Assembly (NCBI RefSeq): GCF_014196195.1
Contig: NZ_JACIDF010000011.1
Coordinates: 45,327-109,326 of the forward strand
Length of the DNA stretch: 64,000 nucleotides
Source: Anoxybacteroides rupiense
GTDB lineage: Bacteria > Bacillota > Bacilli > Bacillales > Anoxybacillaceae
Direction of reading: 5' to 3'
Part shown: one piece after another, positions 45,490-56,123 of the stretch
How the letters are laid out: every line of letters begins with the position of its first letter
Position numbering within the stretch: position 1 is the stretch's first letter
Notes under the pieces: model-generated
Database searches by the model: none
What the model was told of the DNA's origin: nothing
Seen by the model: only the letters and a program-made list of their open reading frames with translations
Position numbers and translations under genes: made by a program

Positions 45490-45518
45490 ATTTTACACTA
45501 TATTACATGATTTGTCAT
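45490..45518 (-). promoter_or_regulatory. Promoter of the comPA-like operon
   Basis: On the minus strand ATGACA, a 17-bp spacer and TAAAAT, about 35 bp before the peptide ORF. Confidence 0.6.
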
Positions 45519-45706
45519 TGTTTTTGGAGAAAATAGAGATTCTCTATAGGTTAATTTGTGGAAAAATAGGGGTTTTTGATCATATATAAAATGCGGCTTG
45601 AAGATTTAATAAATAATGATCTCTGGAAAGTGGAGGATTGAAAAACAAAGCGAGTTATATAAATTCGGATGGAAAAGTCACAATAAACGGATGGGGTCCA
45701 AAATAA

Positions 45707-45741
45707 ATGGTAGACAAAGTAAAAATGACTTTGTCTACCAT
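45707..45741 (-). terminator. Terminator after murG
   Basis: A 12-bp perfect stem, TGGTAGACAAAG with its complement, followed on the minus strand by TTTATTTT. Confidence 0.85.
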
Positions 45742-45771
45742 ATGATAACGGCTGTTGCTTTGTGTTCGCTT

Positions 45772-46845
45772 TTATTGTTTACTCGTTTCTTCAATCAGCG
45801 ACAGCAGTGTATGTAGAGCGTCCGTGGCTTGGGAGCGGGTCATGTTTTCGATATAGTTGGCTTTGTTGCGATAGAGCTGGTAGATGGCTTCGCGCAGGGA
45901 GTCATTTGTTAATTCTTCCTCCATTAACACATCGGCATATCCTGATTTTTTAAATGAACGTGCGTTTAAAATTTGGTCGCCGCGGCTCGCTCCTTTAGAA
46001 AGCGGGATAAGCAGCATCGGCTTTTTTAATGTTAAAAATTCAAAGATGGAATTTGAGCCGGCTCTTGATAAGACAATATCCGCCATCGCCATGATATGCG
46101 GCAGCTCCTCGTGGACGTATTCAAATTGTTTATAACCCTTTTCAGCGGCGAACTTTGGATCGATGTTCCCTTTTCCGCAAATATGGACGATTTGAAAATC
46201 AGCGAGCAAGGTTTGTAAATTGGCGCGTAATGCGTCGTTGATGCGTTTAGATCCAAGACTTCCGCCCATGACGAGCAGAACGGGTTTGCCTTTTTCAAAT
46301 TGGCAATGCTTCCGTCCTGTGTCGGCACTTCCTTGCTTGAGCTCTTCCCGAACGACCGCTCCGACATAAATTCCCTTTTGCTCGTTTACGTGCGGTAGTG
46401 TTTCGGGAAAGGTGACGCAAATTTTAGTGGCAAATGGCATCGCGATTTTATTGGCCAACCCTGGAGTGATATCTGATTCGTGGATAATCGTCGGTACGCC
46501 ATTCAACCAAGCCGCGACAATGACAGGGACGGAAACGAATCCGCCTTTGGAAAAGACGATACTTGGCTTTTCTTTTTTGATCAGGCGGTATGCTTCGAAT
46601 GTTCCCTTCAATACCTTGAAAGGATCTTTAAAATTGTTCCAGTCAAAGTAGCGGCGCAGTTTTCCTGTGGAAATGGGGAAATAGGGAACATTTTCTACTT
46701 GGGAAAGCAGCTCCCGCTCGATGCCGTTATGTGAACCGATATAGCCAATGCTCCAGCCGCGTTCCTTTAATTTTGGAATTAACGCAATATTAACCGTTAC
46801 ATGGCCCGCTGAACCGCCGCCGGTAAGCATAATTTTTTTATTCAA
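45772..46845 (-). CDS. murG: MurG-type N-acetylglucosaminyltransferase
   Basis: A 357-residue GT28 enzyme with the glycine loop [10 protein letters not shown] near residue 8, S-K-G-G-F-V-S-V-P near residue 99, G-G-S-L-G-S near 194 and [10 protein letters not shown] near 261. It adds GlcNAc to lipid I, giving lipid II. It stands alone rather than in the mraY-murD-ftsW cluster, so it may be a second MurG such as occurs in some Bacillus. A terminator follows. Confidence 0.92.
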   Translation of the reverse strand: MNKKIMLTGGGSAGHVTVNIALIPKLKERGWSIGYIGSHNGIERELLSQVENVPYFPISTGKLRRYFDWNNFKDPFKVLKGTFEAYRLIKKEKPSIVFSKGGFVSVPVIVAAWLNGVPTIIHESDITPGLANKIAMPFATKICVTFPETLPHVNEQKGIYVGAVVREELKQGSADTGRKHCQFEKGKPVLLVMGGSLGSKRINDALRANLQTLLADFQIVHICGKGNIDPKFAAEKGYKQFEYVHEELPHIMAMADIVLSRAGSNSIFEFLTLKKPMLLIPLSKGASRGDQILNARSFKKSGYADVLMEEELTNDSLREAIYQLYRNKANYIENMTRSQATDALHTLLSLIEETSKQ

Positions 46846-47154
46846 TGTTCATCACCTGTCTTTTATTCATGATTAGAAAATCTTCTCCATATTCTTATCC
46901 TTTGAATCTTTTTTTTCATCGTTCCGTATTGTATTATAGCAAAGAACTGTGTACAAATCTTTGAAAATAACAGGGATAAGAAAATGCGGAATCATCAGAG
47001 GCTTAGTCTTCCTGCATTTCGCAAGCCAGAACAGCCATAGGCAGAGAAAAGCACCTGAACGGAGTCGGAAAAAGGAGCACTAAGCGATCAGAAACGGCTG
47101 TTCATGAATCATCATGGAATGGATCGCCAGTCTGTATTTTGAAGAGGTGAATGT
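46846..47154. other. Divergent intergenic region
   Basis: It holds the start regions of murG and the deacetylase gene. A minus-strand TATAAT lies near 46931-46937; no other structure was seen. Confidence 0.5.
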
Positions 47155-47877
47155 ATGCGTGGCTTGCTGATTTTGTTATGCGTTCTGTTGATCTATGGAA
47201 TGATTCCAACGATATGGATCCGACGAAACGCATGGCGGATTTACAAAAAGGGAATGAGAAAGGGAGCCGTTGCATTAACATTTGATGACGGTCCCGACCC
47301 ATATTATACGCCGCAGCTGCTTGACTTATTAAAAAAGCACGATATTAAAGCAACTTTTTTTGTTGTGGGAACAAGAGCAGCAAAATATCCCGATCTGATT
47401 CGCCGGATGGATCGGGAAGGACATGAAATCGGCCTCCACAATTACCGCCATATTAGCAATTGGATCTTGTTTCCTCCGTTTTTGCAACGAGGATTGCGCA
47501 AATCGGCGTTGATCATTGAGAGAATTACGGGAAAACGGCCCGTTTATTATCGGCCTCCTTGGGGTCATTTCAATTTATTTACATGGACGCTGCAAGCGAA
47601 GTATCCCACGATTATGTGGACGCACATACTCGGGGATTGGAAAGAAAGCATTGGTGTCGATGAATTGCTGCGCCGTTTAAAAAACGGGTTGCAGGATGGA
47701 GCGATTATCGTGCTTCATGATAGCGGAGATACTTTGGGAGCGGACAAAAAAGCACCTGCTCATATGTTGAAAGCACTAGAGCTGCTATTTGCCGAAGAGG
47801 AGGCAAAAAAAATGGAATGGTTGACGATTAGCGAAGCGATCAATGCACACACTAACAAACAGACTTTACGGATGTAG
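47155..47877 (+). CDS. Polysaccharide deacetylase (NodB domain), membrane-anchored
   Basis: A 240-residue protein with an N-terminal membrane anchor (about 3-20) and a NodB domain. The motifs are T-F-D-D-G-P-D near residue 41, H-x-x-x-H in L-H-N-Y-R-H, R-P-P-W-G-H near 124 and V-L-H-D-S-G-D near 181. These provide the catalytic aspartate and metal histidines. It should remove acetyl groups from peptidoglycan or another GlcNAc polymer. It begins a three-gene envelope operon with DedA and a glycosyltransferase. Confidence 0.87.
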   Translation: MRGLLILLCVLLIYGMIPTIWIRRNAWRIYKKGMRKGAVALTFDDGPDPYYTPQLLDLLKKHDIKATFFVVGTRAAKYPDLIRRMDREGHEIGLHNYRHISNWILFPPFLQRGLRKSALIIERITGKRPVYYRPPWGHFNLFTWTLQAKYPTIMWTHILGDWKESIGVDELLRRLKNGLQDGAIIVLHDSGDTLGADKKAPAHMLKALELLFAEEEAKKMEWLTISEAINAHTNKQTLRM

Positions 47878-47891
47878 TGAGGAACTATTAT

Positions 47892-48488
47892 ATGGATACC
47901 AATATGATGTTTTCGTATATACAATCGTATGGATATATCATGATTTTCCTTTTTATCTTTTGTGGAATTGTGGGAATTCCAGCTCCTGAAGAAAGTCTGC
48001 TTTTTTTTCTAGGCGTCTTAGTTTCCCAAAAGCAATTAGAATGGTCCTATTGCTTTCTCATTAGCTGGTTCGGTGCTACAATGGGGATGATAACGGGTTA
48101 TGGAATTGGCCGATACTTTGGTCATCCGTTTATGAAGAAGTACGGAAAATATGTAGGAATCAAAGCAGAGAAATGGGAGCGAGCCAATGAGCTGTTTAGA
48201 AAATATGGAAAGTGGTTGGTTTTGTTTGGGTTCTATTTACCTGGCGTGAGACAAATTGTTCCGTATATGTCCGGCATGATTCACTTTCCTTTCCTGTTGT
48301 TTTCGCTGCTGGCATGTATAGGGGCGCTGCTTTGGACGGTTCCCATTATGTTATTGGGGATGCTTTTAGGCCGCCATATGCATATTCCGCTTGCGTCGAT
48401 TCCTTTAATTGGACTGGCTCTTTTTCTACTCTTTCTTGCCGTCATGTGGATTAAGCATGTTTTAAGCAAAAAACAATTTGAAAATTAA
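47892..48488 (+). CDS. DedA-family membrane protein
   Basis: A 198-residue protein with the DedA signature. I-P-A-P-E-E-S-L-L-F-F-L-G is near residue 28, F-G-A-T-M-G-M-I-T-G-Y-G-I-G-R-Y-F-G near 59, and F-Y-L-P-G-V-R-Q-I-V-P near 115. DedA proteins are now linked to lipid-carrier or phospholipid transport across the membrane. ATG 47892 was preferred because GAGGAA precedes it; a GTG 15 bp earlier overlaps the previous stop region. Confidence 0.87.
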   Translation: MDTNMMFSYIQSYGYIMIFLFIFCGIVGIPAPEESLLFFLGVLVSQKQLEWSYCFLISWFGATMGMITGYGIGRYFGHPFMKKYGKYVGIKAEKWERANELFRKYGKWLVLFGFYLPGVRQIVPYMSGMIHFPFLLFSLLACIGALLWTVPIMLLGMLLGRHMHIPLASIPLIGLALFLLFLAVMWIKHVLSKKQFEN

Positions 48489-48502
48489 AGGGAGCTATCG
48501 TC

Positions 48503-49642
48503 ATGATGAGAGTTCTTGTATTGCCGTTATTTCAAATGAGTTCTGGACATCACAAAGTGGCCGATGCGCTCATGGATTTTTTAGAGCAGCAGTTTTCATT
48601 CGTTAGTTGTAAAAAGGTGGATTTTTTAAGCTATTGCAATGAATACATTGAAAAGTTGGTTTCCGAAGTGTATCTTCGCTGGATACGTTCACATCCTTCT
48701 TCCTATCATCATATTTATAAGATGCTGATGTATCGCGATGTTCAAAAGATGGAATGGATCCATTTGGAGCCATGGATGCCTTATTTCGAACATAAAATGA
48801 AGCGGATGCTTGAAAAAGAGAAGCCGCATTTTATTATTTGCACACATTCATTTCCATCGAGGATCTTGCATCGTTTAAAAAGAAGGCATTTAATTGATAT
48901 TCCTGTTGTTAATGTATATACAGATTTTTTTATCAACGGTATTTGGGGGAAAAAAGCAATCGACTACCACTTTGTCCCGCATCAAGAAGCGAAGAAGGAG
49001 TTAATCACAAAATATAAAATTCCGAAGGAGCGCATTGTTGTTACCGGGATTCCTGTTCATGAGACGTTTATGACACGGAAAAATGGATACAGGGGCACCT
49101 CCTATCGCCCGCATTTATTGGTCGCTGGCGGCAACCAAGGGCTAGGCAACATTCTTGATTTTTTTCGAAAAATGAACGGTACGAATCGATTTCGTTATTC
49201 TGTTTTATGTGGAAATAATAACGAACTGTATGAAGAAATTTTGCGCTGGAAGCAGCCTCATATCCAGCCATTCTCTTATATTTCCAATTGTGAAGAAATG
49301 AACCGTTTATACGATGAGGTGGATGCTGTTATCACCAAGCCTGGAGGGGTCACGGTGAGTGAAGTGCTGCACAAACGCATCCCTCTATTTACCATTGGCT
49401 ATTTGCCGGGGCAAGAGCAAATCAACTTGCGCTATTTAGAATCAAAAGGGCTGATTTACAATTTAAGTAGATTGGAGCATTATGAGCAAAAAATTTGGCG
49501 TGTGCTGCATGACCATATGGAAAAAAGCCGTTTCCATCGCCGGGTTGCCGAATATTTTTCGCAAATTGAGCAAACAGCGCAGGACTCATTGAAAGAACTG
49601 ATATTAATGCATGAAAAGAACCAAAAAGTGCTCTCGAAATGA
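48503..49642 (+). CDS. GT28 glycosyltransferase, MGDG synthase/UgtP-like
   Basis: A 379-residue protein of the monogalactosyldiacylglycerol synthase/UgtP group. It shows S-S-G-H-H-K-V-A-D-A-L near residue 12, the membrane-binding N-terminal domain, T-D-F-F-I-N-G-I-W near residue 140, and the nucleotide-sugar site T-K-P-G-G-V-T-V-S-E-V near 278. It probably glycosylates diacylglycerol or a related lipid. AAGGGAG precedes the start, and it follows the DedA gene by 14 bp. Confidence 0.82.
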   Translation: MMRVLVLPLFQMSSGHHKVADALMDFLEQQFSFVSCKKVDFLSYCNEYIEKLVSEVYLRWIRSHPSSYHHIYKMLMYRDVQKMEWIHLEPWMPYFEHKMKRMLEKEKPHFIICTHSFPSRILHRLKRRHLIDIPVVNVYTDFFINGIWGKKAIDYHFVPHQEAKKELITKYKIPKERIVVTGIPVHETFMTRKNGYRGTSYRPHLLVAGGNQGLGNILDFFRKMNGTNRFRYSVLCGNNNELYEEILRWKQPHIQPFSYISNCEEMNRLYDEVDAVITKPGGVTVSEVLHKRIPLFTIGYLPGQEQINLRYLESKGLIYNLSRLEHYEQKIWRVLHDHMEKSRFHRRVAEYFSQIEQTAQDSLKELILMHEKNQKVLSK

Positions 49643-49645
49643 TCA

Positions 49646-49687
49646 AAAAAGCACCGTTTACCAACTTAGGAAACGGTGTTTTTCTTT
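49646..49687 (+). terminator. Terminator after GT28 gene
   Basis: CACCGTTT pairs with AAACGGTG, flanked by AAAAAAG and TTTTTCTTT. Confidence 0.85.
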
Positions 49688-49874
49688 AGGAGTGGCAAAA
49701 CAACCTGCCTTTCTCATATATATAGGCAGATGGATAGATATAGATCGTTATTTTGCGTCTGAGCATGGTTGGAGGAAGATTTTTTGGCAGTCTAAGCGGA
49801 AGTGTTTAAAAGGGAAAATAATGGTTATAAATGATTGCTCCAGTAAAAAGAATCATACGAAGGAGATTGAAACA

Positions 49875-49883
49875 TGGTACAAT
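49875..49883 (+). promoter_or_regulatory. Extended -10 promoter of ddl
   Basis: TGGTACAAT fits the TGnTATAAT extended -10 form, about 35 bp before the ddl start. No clear -35 was seen. Confidence 0.5.
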
Positions 49884-49916
49884 AAAAATTGTGAAAAAAG
49901 AAGAGGGGGATTGTAG

Positions 49917-51008
49917 ATGAAGACAACCATTGGCGTCTTATACGGCGGAAAATCGCCTGAACATAAAGTATCACTGCAAACAGCTATGGCGGTGATGAAT
50001 GCTATTGATCAAACAAAATTCGATGTCATTCCCATTTATATCACCAAAGAGGGACAATGGGCCAAAGGAGAAAAACTGACAAGTCCTGTTCAAGATATAA
50101 AGCAGTTGGAAATGAAGCCAGAGGCAAAAGAAATTTTGCCTGTCGCTTTAAATCAAGCGCCAGTTTCGGCGATCAGCAGCGAGCGTCAGGAGGAAGAAAC
50201 CATTGATGTGATTTTTCCTCTGCTGCATGGACCAAATGGCGAGGACGGAACGGTGCAAGGCTTGCTTGAACTATTAAATCTTCCTTATGTAGGGAATGGT
50301 GTGCTAGCGTCAGCAGTGGGAATGGATAAAGTCATTATGAAGAACTTATTTGCGCAAGCTGGATTACGTCAAGTGAAGTATGTGGCGTTTTTGAGAAAAG
50401 AGTGGACGCAAGATGAAAAAAAGGCTTATGATAAAGTAGAAAGAGAGCTTGGTTACCCTTGCTTTGTCAAGCCAGCTAACGCCGGATCGAGCGTAGGCAT
50501 CACGAAATGCAAAAAACGCGAAGATCTCGAAGCAGCTTTTGCTGAAGCGTTTCAGTATGATCGCAAAATTATTGTAGAGGAAGCCATTATCGGTCGTGAA
50601 GTAGAAATCGGAGTTATTGGAAATGATAACCCAATATGCTCTGTAGTTGGCGAAATTGTTCCGAAAAAGGAATTTTACGATTATCAAGCTAAATATGAGG
50701 ACGGAAATACGGAACTTATTATTCCTGCTGATATTACAGAAGAACAATATCAAACCATTCAACAAATGGCGATTGCCGCTTTCAAAGCGCTTGATCTTTC
50801 GGGACTTGTAAGGGCTGATTTCTTTTTAGCGGCAGACGGAACGGTGTATATTAACGAGATTAATACGATGCCGGGATTTACTCCATTTAGCATGTTCCCG
50901 CTTCTTTGGAAGCACACCGGCGTTTCTTATTCGGAGCTGATTGAAAAGCTCGTTCAGCTGGCGATTGAGCGGCATGAAGAAAAGCAAACGATCACATATA
51001 CGTTTTAA
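49917..51008 (+). CDS. ddl: D-alanine--D-alanine ligase
   Basis: A 363-residue ATP-grasp ligase. [10 protein letters not shown] is near residue 11, H-G-P-N-G-E-D-G-T near 98, [10 protein letters not shown] near 183, and [10 protein letters not shown] near 310. It joins two D-alanines for the peptidoglycan stem, which MurF (next gene, 32 bp on) adds to UDP-MurNAc-tripeptide. Confidence 0.96.
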   Translation: MKTTIGVLYGGKSPEHKVSLQTAMAVMNAIDQTKFDVIPIYITKEGQWAKGEKLTSPVQDIKQLEMKPEAKEILPVALNQAPVSAISSERQEEETIDVIFPLLHGPNGEDGTVQGLLELLNLPYVGNGVLASAVGMDKVIMKNLFAQAGLRQVKYVAFLRKEWTQDEKKAYDKVERELGYPCFVKPANAGSSVGITKCKKREDLEAAFAEAFQYDRKIIVEEAIIGREVEIGVIGNDNPICSVVGEIVPKKEFYDYQAKYEDGNTELIIPADITEEQYQTIQQMAIAAFKALDLSGLVRADFFLAADGTVYINEINTMPGFTPFSMFPLLWKHTGVSYSELIEKLVQLAIERHEEKQTITYTF

Positions 51009-51040
51009 ATGATACAATGAAGGAATGAAGGGGATTTACA

Positions 51041-52420
51041 ATGATTGTTCGCACATTGCGCGCTGTTGAAGAAATGGTAGATGGAAACGGCCTTGCCGAG
51101 TCTTTTTATGATACAGCGATCAAAGGTGTTTCGACAGATACGAGAACGATTCAGCCGGGAAATTTATATATTCCACTGAAAGGTGCGAATTTTAACGGCC
51201 ATGCTTTTGTAGCAGACGCGTTTGCGAAAGGAGCAAGCGCAGCGCTTTGGGAAAAAAATGAAGCGAATCCGCCGACCAATGTTCCGCTTATTTTTGTCGA
51301 TGACACATTGCAAGCCTTGCAGCAGCTGGCCAACCGTTACCGGAAACAACTGGCTGTAAAAGTAGTCGGCATCACAGGCAGCAATGGAAAGACAACAACA
51401 AAGGATATGGTCTATGGTCTATTGGCTTCGACCTATAAAGTGCAAAAAACAGAAGGAAATCTTAACAATCATATTGGAGTGCCACTGACGCTTCTTCGTT
51501 TAAAAGAAGATACCGAAATAGCGGTTGTCGAAATGGGCATGAGCAATTTTGGCGAGATTGAGCTTTTGTCCAAGATCTCTGAGCCTAGTGTGGCCATTAT
51601 TACAAATATCGGAGAATCTCATTTACAAGAGCTAGGCTCACGTGACGGCATTGCTCGCGCAAAACTGGAAATCGTTTCTGGTTTACAGTCTGATGGTGTG
51701 TTTGTCTATTACGGAGATGAGCCGCTTCTGCAAACAAGAGTGAAAAATATAAAGCGGCCTTTGCGTATGGTCACATTTGGACAAAAAATAGCGAATGACT
51801 ACTATCCAACCGACATTTCATTGGAGGTGAACGGCACCTCATTTACCGTGAATCAGGCACCAGATTATCGTTTATTCCTTCCAATTTTAGGGCGTCACCA
51901 CGTATATAATGCGCTGGCGGCGATTTCGGTGGCGCGTCTGTTTCATGTCAGCTGGGAAGCCATTCAAGCGAGTTTGGCTGAGCTGCAAATGACGAAAATG
52001 CGTATGGAAATCATCAAAGCCGTCAATGGGGCTACGATGATTAATGATGCGTATAACGCTAGCCCAACTTCTATGAAAGCAGCATTAGAGCTGCTGTTCG
52101 AATTGACGGGATATGAGAAAAAAATCGCCGTGTTAGGCGATATGCTGGAGCTTGGTGATCAAGAAATTGAGTTTCATCAACAAATTGGCCGGATGCTTCA
52201 GTCTGAAAAGCTTGATTACGTATTGACGTATGGCAAGCGCGCTGGACATATTGCGCTCGCCGCTCAACACTCGTTTCCAAGCGGCCGTGTTCAAGCGTAT
52301 GACGATAAGCAAGCGTTGGCCAGGGATCTGCGTTCCATTGTTTCGGCCCGCGATCTCATTTTGTTTAAAGCGTCAAGAGGAATGAGATTAGAAGATATCA
52401 TCCGTGACTTACAAGCGTAA
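51041..52420 (+). CDS. murF: UDP-MurNAc-tripeptide--D-Ala-D-Ala ligase MurF
   Basis: A 459-residue Mur ligase. The ATP loop G-I-T-G-S-N-G-K-T-T-T-K-D is near residue 111, E-M-G-M-S near 166, N-I-G-E-S-H near 191, and N-D-A-Y-N-A-S-P-T-S near 331. It completes the UDP-MurNAc-pentapeptide. A terminator follows at 52427. Confidence 0.96.
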   Translation: MIVRTLRAVEEMVDGNGLAESFYDTAIKGVSTDTRTIQPGNLYIPLKGANFNGHAFVADAFAKGASAALWEKNEANPPTNVPLIFVDDTLQALQQLANRYRKQLAVKVVGITGSNGKTTTKDMVYGLLASTYKVQKTEGNLNNHIGVPLTLLRLKEDTEIAVVEMGMSNFGEIELLSKISEPSVAIITNIGESHLQELGSRDGIARAKLEIVSGLQSDGVFVYYGDEPLLQTRVKNIKRPLRMVTFGQKIANDYYPTDISLEVNGTSFTVNQAPDYRLFLPILGRHHVYNALAAISVARLFHVSWEAIQASLAELQMTKMRMEIIKAVNGATMINDAYNASPTSMKAALELLFELTGYEKKIAVLGDMLELGDQEIEFHQQIGRMLQSEKLDYVLTYGKRAGHIALAAQHSFPSGRVQAYDDKQALARDLRSIVSARDLILFKASRGMRLEDIIRDLQA

Positions 52421-52426
52421 GGTGTT

Positions 52427-52465
52427 GGAGGATACGAAATGCGTATGCCTCCCCCTTTCTTTTTG
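52427..52465 (+). terminator. Terminator after murF
   Basis: GGAGG-ATACG pairs with CGTAT-(G)-CCTCC around a short loop, then CCCTTTCTTTTT. Confidence 0.7.
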
Positions 52466-52481
52466 TTGGGGGTGATGGCGG

Positions 52482-53174
52482 TTGATTGGCTGCTTGTGTA
52501 TTCACGGCTTTACGGGAGGACCCTATGAGGTTGAGCCGCTTGCTCGTTATGTGCAAGAACAGACCAATTGGCTTGTCGAATTAACGATCTTGCCTGGGCA
52601 TGGTGAAACGCTTCAGCTAAAAGGAATAATGTACGACCAATGGCTTGCGGCCGCAGAAGCAGATTTGCAGCGTGTAATGAAAAAGTGTGAGATCGTTTAT
52701 CTGGTCGGCTTTTCAATGGGAGGGGTAATTGCTGCTTATTTAGCAGCGAAATATCCAGTGGGCAAAGTTGTCCTGCTAAGCCCTGCTTTTTATTATATCA
52801 ATCCTAAGCAGATGCTTCAGGAGATCAGTGGAATGATTCATGCTGGTTTACAGCGGCAATTGCAAGAACATCCGGTATTTGTCCGTTATAAAAAGAAAAT
52901 CGTTGCAACACCGCTAACTGCGGCGATGGAGTTTCGCAAATTAGTCAGCAAAGTTCGCCCGCAGCTTGCCGATGTACGCGTTCCAATCTTGATTGTCCAA
53001 GGAAGCCTAGATGAGATTGTGCCCGTAAAAAGCGCTCAGTATGTATATACAATGGTAGGATCCACGAAAAAGAAATTATTATTTTTGCCTTCATCGCGTC
53101 ATCAAGTTTGTTACGAACCTGATCGCCATGCGCTGTTTGAAGCGGTCGTGCATTTTTTACAGGAAGATCTTTGA
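52482..53174 (+). CDS. Carboxylesterase-like alpha/beta hydrolase
   Basis: A 230-residue hydrolase with H-G-F-T-G-G-P-Y-E oxyanion motif near residue 9, nucleophile G-F-S-M-G-G near 78, an aspartate in G-S-L-D-E-I-V-P near 176 and histidine in S-S-R-H near 205. It is like B. subtilis YvaK and Geobacillus Est30. It must start at the TTG (52482), since the frame is stopped nine bases before it; GGGGGTGATGG provides the ribosome site. Confidence 0.85.
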   Translation: MIGCLCIHGFTGGPYEVEPLARYVQEQTNWLVELTILPGHGETLQLKGIMYDQWLAAAEADLQRVMKKCEIVYLVGFSMGGVIAAYLAAKYPVGKVVLLSPAFYYINPKQMLQEISGMIHAGLQRQLQEHPVFVRYKKKIVATPLTAAMEFRKLVSKVRPQLADVRVPILIVQGSLDEIVPVKSAQYVYTMVGSTKKKLLFLPSSRHQVCYEPDRHALFEAVVHFLQEDL

Positions 53175-53186
53175 AAATGGTATTTA

Positions 53187-53253
53187 TTGCACAAGAGGTA
53201 TAGAAATGGTATGATAAATTCCATAATGTCCAAGGCCCATCTTTCCCTTGGAA
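53187..53253 (+). promoter_or_regulatory. cshA promoter and leader hairpin
   Basis: TTGCAC (53187), 17 bp, TATGAT (53210) is the likely promoter. A leader stem TCCAAGG/CCTTGGA lies at 53229-53252. Confidence 0.5.
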
Positions 53254-53300
53254 AGAACGGTTTTGAATAGTTTAAGGAAGTAAAAGGAGAATGAATAGAA

Positions 53301-54716
53301 TTGACAACATTTCAAGAGTTAGGATTAAGTAATGAATTAATGAGAGCCATAAGTCGAATGGGGTTTGAAGAAACCACTCCGATTCAAGCAGAGACCATTC
53401 CATTAAGCCTGCAAAATAAAGATGTGATTGGGCAGGCACAAACCGGGACAGGAAAAACGGCCGCGTTCGGTATTCCGTTAATTGAAAAAATAAATCCAAA
53501 AACGGACGTGATTCAAGGGCTTGTCGTTGCTCCGACTCGCGAGCTTGCCATTCAAGTATCTGAAGAGCTCTATAAAATTGGAGCGGTCAAACGTGCCCGT
53601 ATTCTTCCAATTTATGGAGGACAGGATATCGAACGACAAATTCGCGCATTGAAGAAACGCCCGCATATTATTGTTGGAACACCAGGAAGAATCATCGATC
53701 ATATCAATCGCAAAACGATTCGTCTAGATCATGTGCATACCGTTGTGTTAGATGAAGCAGATGAAATGCTGAACATGGGATTTGTTGATGATATTGAAGC
53801 GATTTTAAGCCATGTGCCGACGAAAAGGCAGACGCTTCTTTTTTCAGCAACGATGCCTGAGCCTATTCGCCGCATTGCGGAGCGCTTCATGGACAATCCG
53901 CAGCTTGTCAAAGTTAAAGCTAAAGAAATGACGGTTCCCAATATTGAGCAATACTATCTAGAAGTTCAAGAAAAAAGAAAATTTGATATTTTAACAAGGC
54001 TGCTGGATATTCAAGCGCCGGAGCTGGCGATTGTATTTGGCCGTACGAAACGGCGAGTGGATGAGCTGGCCGAAGCGTTGAATTTGCGCGGTTATGCTGC
54101 TGAAGGAATCCATGGAGATTTAAGCCAAGCGAAGCGGCTGTCCGTGCTGCGCAAATTTAAAGAAGGAGCAATTGAAATTTTAGTAGCGACTGATGTAGCA
54201 GCACGCGGGCTAGATATTTCCGGCGTTACACACGTGTATAACTTTGACATTCCGCAGGATCCAGAAAGCTATGTTCATCGCATCGGCCGTACAGGCCGTG
54301 CCGGAAAAACAGGAATGGCCATGACATTTGTGACGCCTCGCGAAACAGGACAGCTGCACAATATTGAAAAAACAACAAAACGCAAAATGGAACGGATGCG
54401 GCCGCCGACGCTCGACGAAGCGCTAGAAGGGCAGCAGCGAATTGCAATTGAGAAGCTCTTGGCTGTTGTGGAAAGCGAGAATTTATCGTTTTACAAGCGA
54501 GCTGCCGAGGAGCTTTTAGAAGAGCATGATTCCGTTTCTCTTGTAGCCGCTTGTATCAAAATGTTGACAAAGGAGCCAGATACAACACCGGTAATGCTGA
54601 CGGAAGAGCCGCCGCTGCCAGCCAAAAAAGAGAAAAAGCGGATCAATCGCAAAGGCGGACAGCCAAAAGGGGCTGCGCGAAGCCCACAATCGAAAAAGCG
54701 GCGCGTGGCGCGATAA
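53301..54716 (+). CDS. cshA: DEAD-box RNA helicase CshA
   Basis: A 471-residue helicase. The Q motif is near residue 18 (E-E-T-T-P-I-Q), Walker A A-Q-T-G-T-G-K-T near 44, D-E-A-D near 150, S-A-T near 181, and [10 protein letters not shown] near 325. The basic tail ([13 protein letters not shown]) ends in K-K-R-R. CshA acts in mRNA decay and ribosome assembly. The start is TTG 53301, 10 nt after GGAGA, which aligns with the normal N-terminus of the family. Confidence 0.95.
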   Translation: MTTFQELGLSNELMRAISRMGFEETTPIQAETIPLSLQNKDVIGQAQTGTGKTAAFGIPLIEKINPKTDVIQGLVVAPTRELAIQVSEELYKIGAVKRARILPIYGGQDIERQIRALKKRPHIIVGTPGRIIDHINRKTIRLDHVHTVVLDEADEMLNMGFVDDIEAILSHVPTKRQTLLFSATMPEPIRRIAERFMDNPQLVKVKAKEMTVPNIEQYYLEVQEKRKFDILTRLLDIQAPELAIVFGRTKRRVDELAEALNLRGYAAEGIHGDLSQAKRLSVLRKFKEGAIEILVATDVAARGLDISGVTHVYNFDIPQDPESYVHRIGRTGRAGKTGMAMTFVTPRETGQLHNIEKTTKRKMERMRPPTLDEALEGQQRIAIEKLLAVVESENLSFYKRAAEELLEEHDSVSLVAACIKMLTKEPDTTPVMLTEEPPLPAKKEKKRINRKGGQPKGAARSPQSKKRRVAR

Positions 54717-54747
54717 AAAAAACGATGCGAAAGGCATCGTTTTTTTG
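54715..54747. terminator. Terminator after cshA
   Basis: AACGATGC pairs with GCATCGTT, with A and T tracts on both sides, so it can also serve the converging rhomboid gene. Confidence 0.9.
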
Positions 54748-54770
54748 TTCCCGTAAGCCCGGAAGTTGTG

Positions 54771-55373
54771 CTAAGGATGATAGGGGTTGGGATGAGAAGC
54801 GATGAAAGGGGCGATGATGGCTCCGCTTAGAAATCCGAAAAAATGCGCAATAATGTTTAGGTTGGCTCCTGTCAGCGTGACGACAAACCCAATCAGCAAT
54901 ATAGCGAAAATGATATGAGCGTGCGGTCTTTGAATAATGTGTTGATGAAAAAAAGCAAGGTAGCTGTAAATGCCAAATAGACTAAAAACGGCTCCTGAAG
55001 CCCCAAGGTGAGTGTACATGGGAGGTGCAAGGAAGAGAGTGGCGATATTGGCCAATATTCCGCCGCCGATGTAAGCTAAGAAAAATCTCCATTTGCCAAG
55101 AATTTTTTCCAAGGCAGGTCCAAATAGGATCAGCGAGACGGAGTTCACCAGCATGTGTACAAGGTGAACGTGTAAGAAAAGAGGGGTTATGAGCCGCCAG
55201 TATTCCCCTTTAAAAATAACGAGATTGAAGCCAATAAGTGCCTTTAACAAATTGTTAGAGAAAGAGCCAGGAATTAAAAAAATCAGAAAGAAAACGATGT
55301 GGATGAGAACAAGGAATGAAACGATTGGGTAAAGCCGGAAAAATGTAGATGGATTTTCCGTGCGAACAAACAT
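54771..55373 (-). CDS. ydcA: Rhomboid-family intramembrane serine protease (YdcA-like)
   Basis: A 200-residue protein with six helices. The catalytic serine is in G-A-S-G-A-V-F-S near residue 123 and the histidine in I-A-H-F-F-G-F-L-S-G near 178. L-V-N-S in H-M-L-V-N-S contributes the oxyanion asparagine. ATG 55373 follows AGAGGGGCGG; the upstream extension is not protein-like. Position before acpS matches B. subtilis ydcA. Confidence 0.85.
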   Translation of the reverse strand: MFVRTENPSTFFRLYPIVSFLVLIHIVFFLIFLIPGSFSNNLLKALIGFNLVIFKGEYWRLITPLFLHVHLVHMLVNSVSLILFGPALEKILGKWRFFLAYIGGGILANIATLFLAPPMYTHLGASGAVFSLFGIYSYLAFFHQHIIQRPHAHIIFAILLIGFVVTLTGANLNIIAHFFGFLSGAIIAPFIASHPNPYHP

Positions 55374-55670
55374 AAAACCGCCCCTCTTTTTAAGCTGTTG
55401 GTTTAAACGTAGCGACGATCGATTGAAAAACCAAATATGCTGATCATGGTTGATGCAACGATGAATATAAAAAATAAATAACGTTTGCATGGAAGTCATG
55501 TTATAGATAAGATTTACGCGCTCGTATGATGCAGTCCAATAACAGACTTGAAAAATCCAGCCCCTTCCTTTCTAAAGCGGATTCGTTTAATCTTTAAGCT
55601 ATATGGATCAGGAATATTCGAATGGTTGTTTATTAAAAATGTATGTATGGAACAGAAAGGATAGAAGAAA

Positions 55671-56033
55671 ATGATTGCAGGAATCGGAATTGATATTGTC
55701 GAGCTGGATCGAATTCAAAAGCTAATAGAGCAAAATGAAAAATTTGTGCAGCGTATTTTAACGAAAAAAGAGAAAGCGATTTTTGATTCGTTGTCAAACG
55801 AACGAAAAGTCGAGTTTTTGGCCGGAAGATTTGCCGCAAAGGAAGCATATGCAAAAGCGATGGGAACAGGGATTGGAAAAAACGTTTCGTTCCAAGATGT
55901 GGCTTTTATTAATAATGAAAAGGGCAAGCCAGAAGCCGTTGTGACACTGGAAGGACACTATATCCATGTCTCCATTTCCCATAGTCGTGATTATGCAGTG
56001 GCCCAAGTAATTATCGAGCGCTTGTCATGCTAG
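55671..56033 (+). CDS. acpS: Holo-[acyl-carrier-protein] synthase
   Basis: A 120-residue AcpS-type phosphopantetheinyl transferase with G-I-D-I-V-E near residue 6 and [10 protein letters not shown] near residue 54. It activates the fatty-acid ACP. This is a different subfamily from the Sfp-type enzyme at 7.3 kb. Confidence 0.95.
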   Translation: MIAGIGIDIVELDRIQKLIEQNEKFVQRILTKKEKAIFDSLSNERKVEFLAGRFAAKEAYAKAMGTGIGKNVSFQDVAFINNEKGKPEAVVTLEGHYIHVSISHSRDYAVAQVIIERLSC

Positions 56034-56123
56034 TCTGCATATTTGCCCGTATGGTCTCATATATTGGTAATGCAAAAAGGAGTCATGCTCCTAATGTTGA
56101 TATGAGACAAAGGGGTTGAAAAA

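Noticed and set aside
49611..49916. 101-codon frame between the GT28 gene and ddl
   Set aside because: It crosses a clear terminator and the ddl promoter, and its product is not protein-like.
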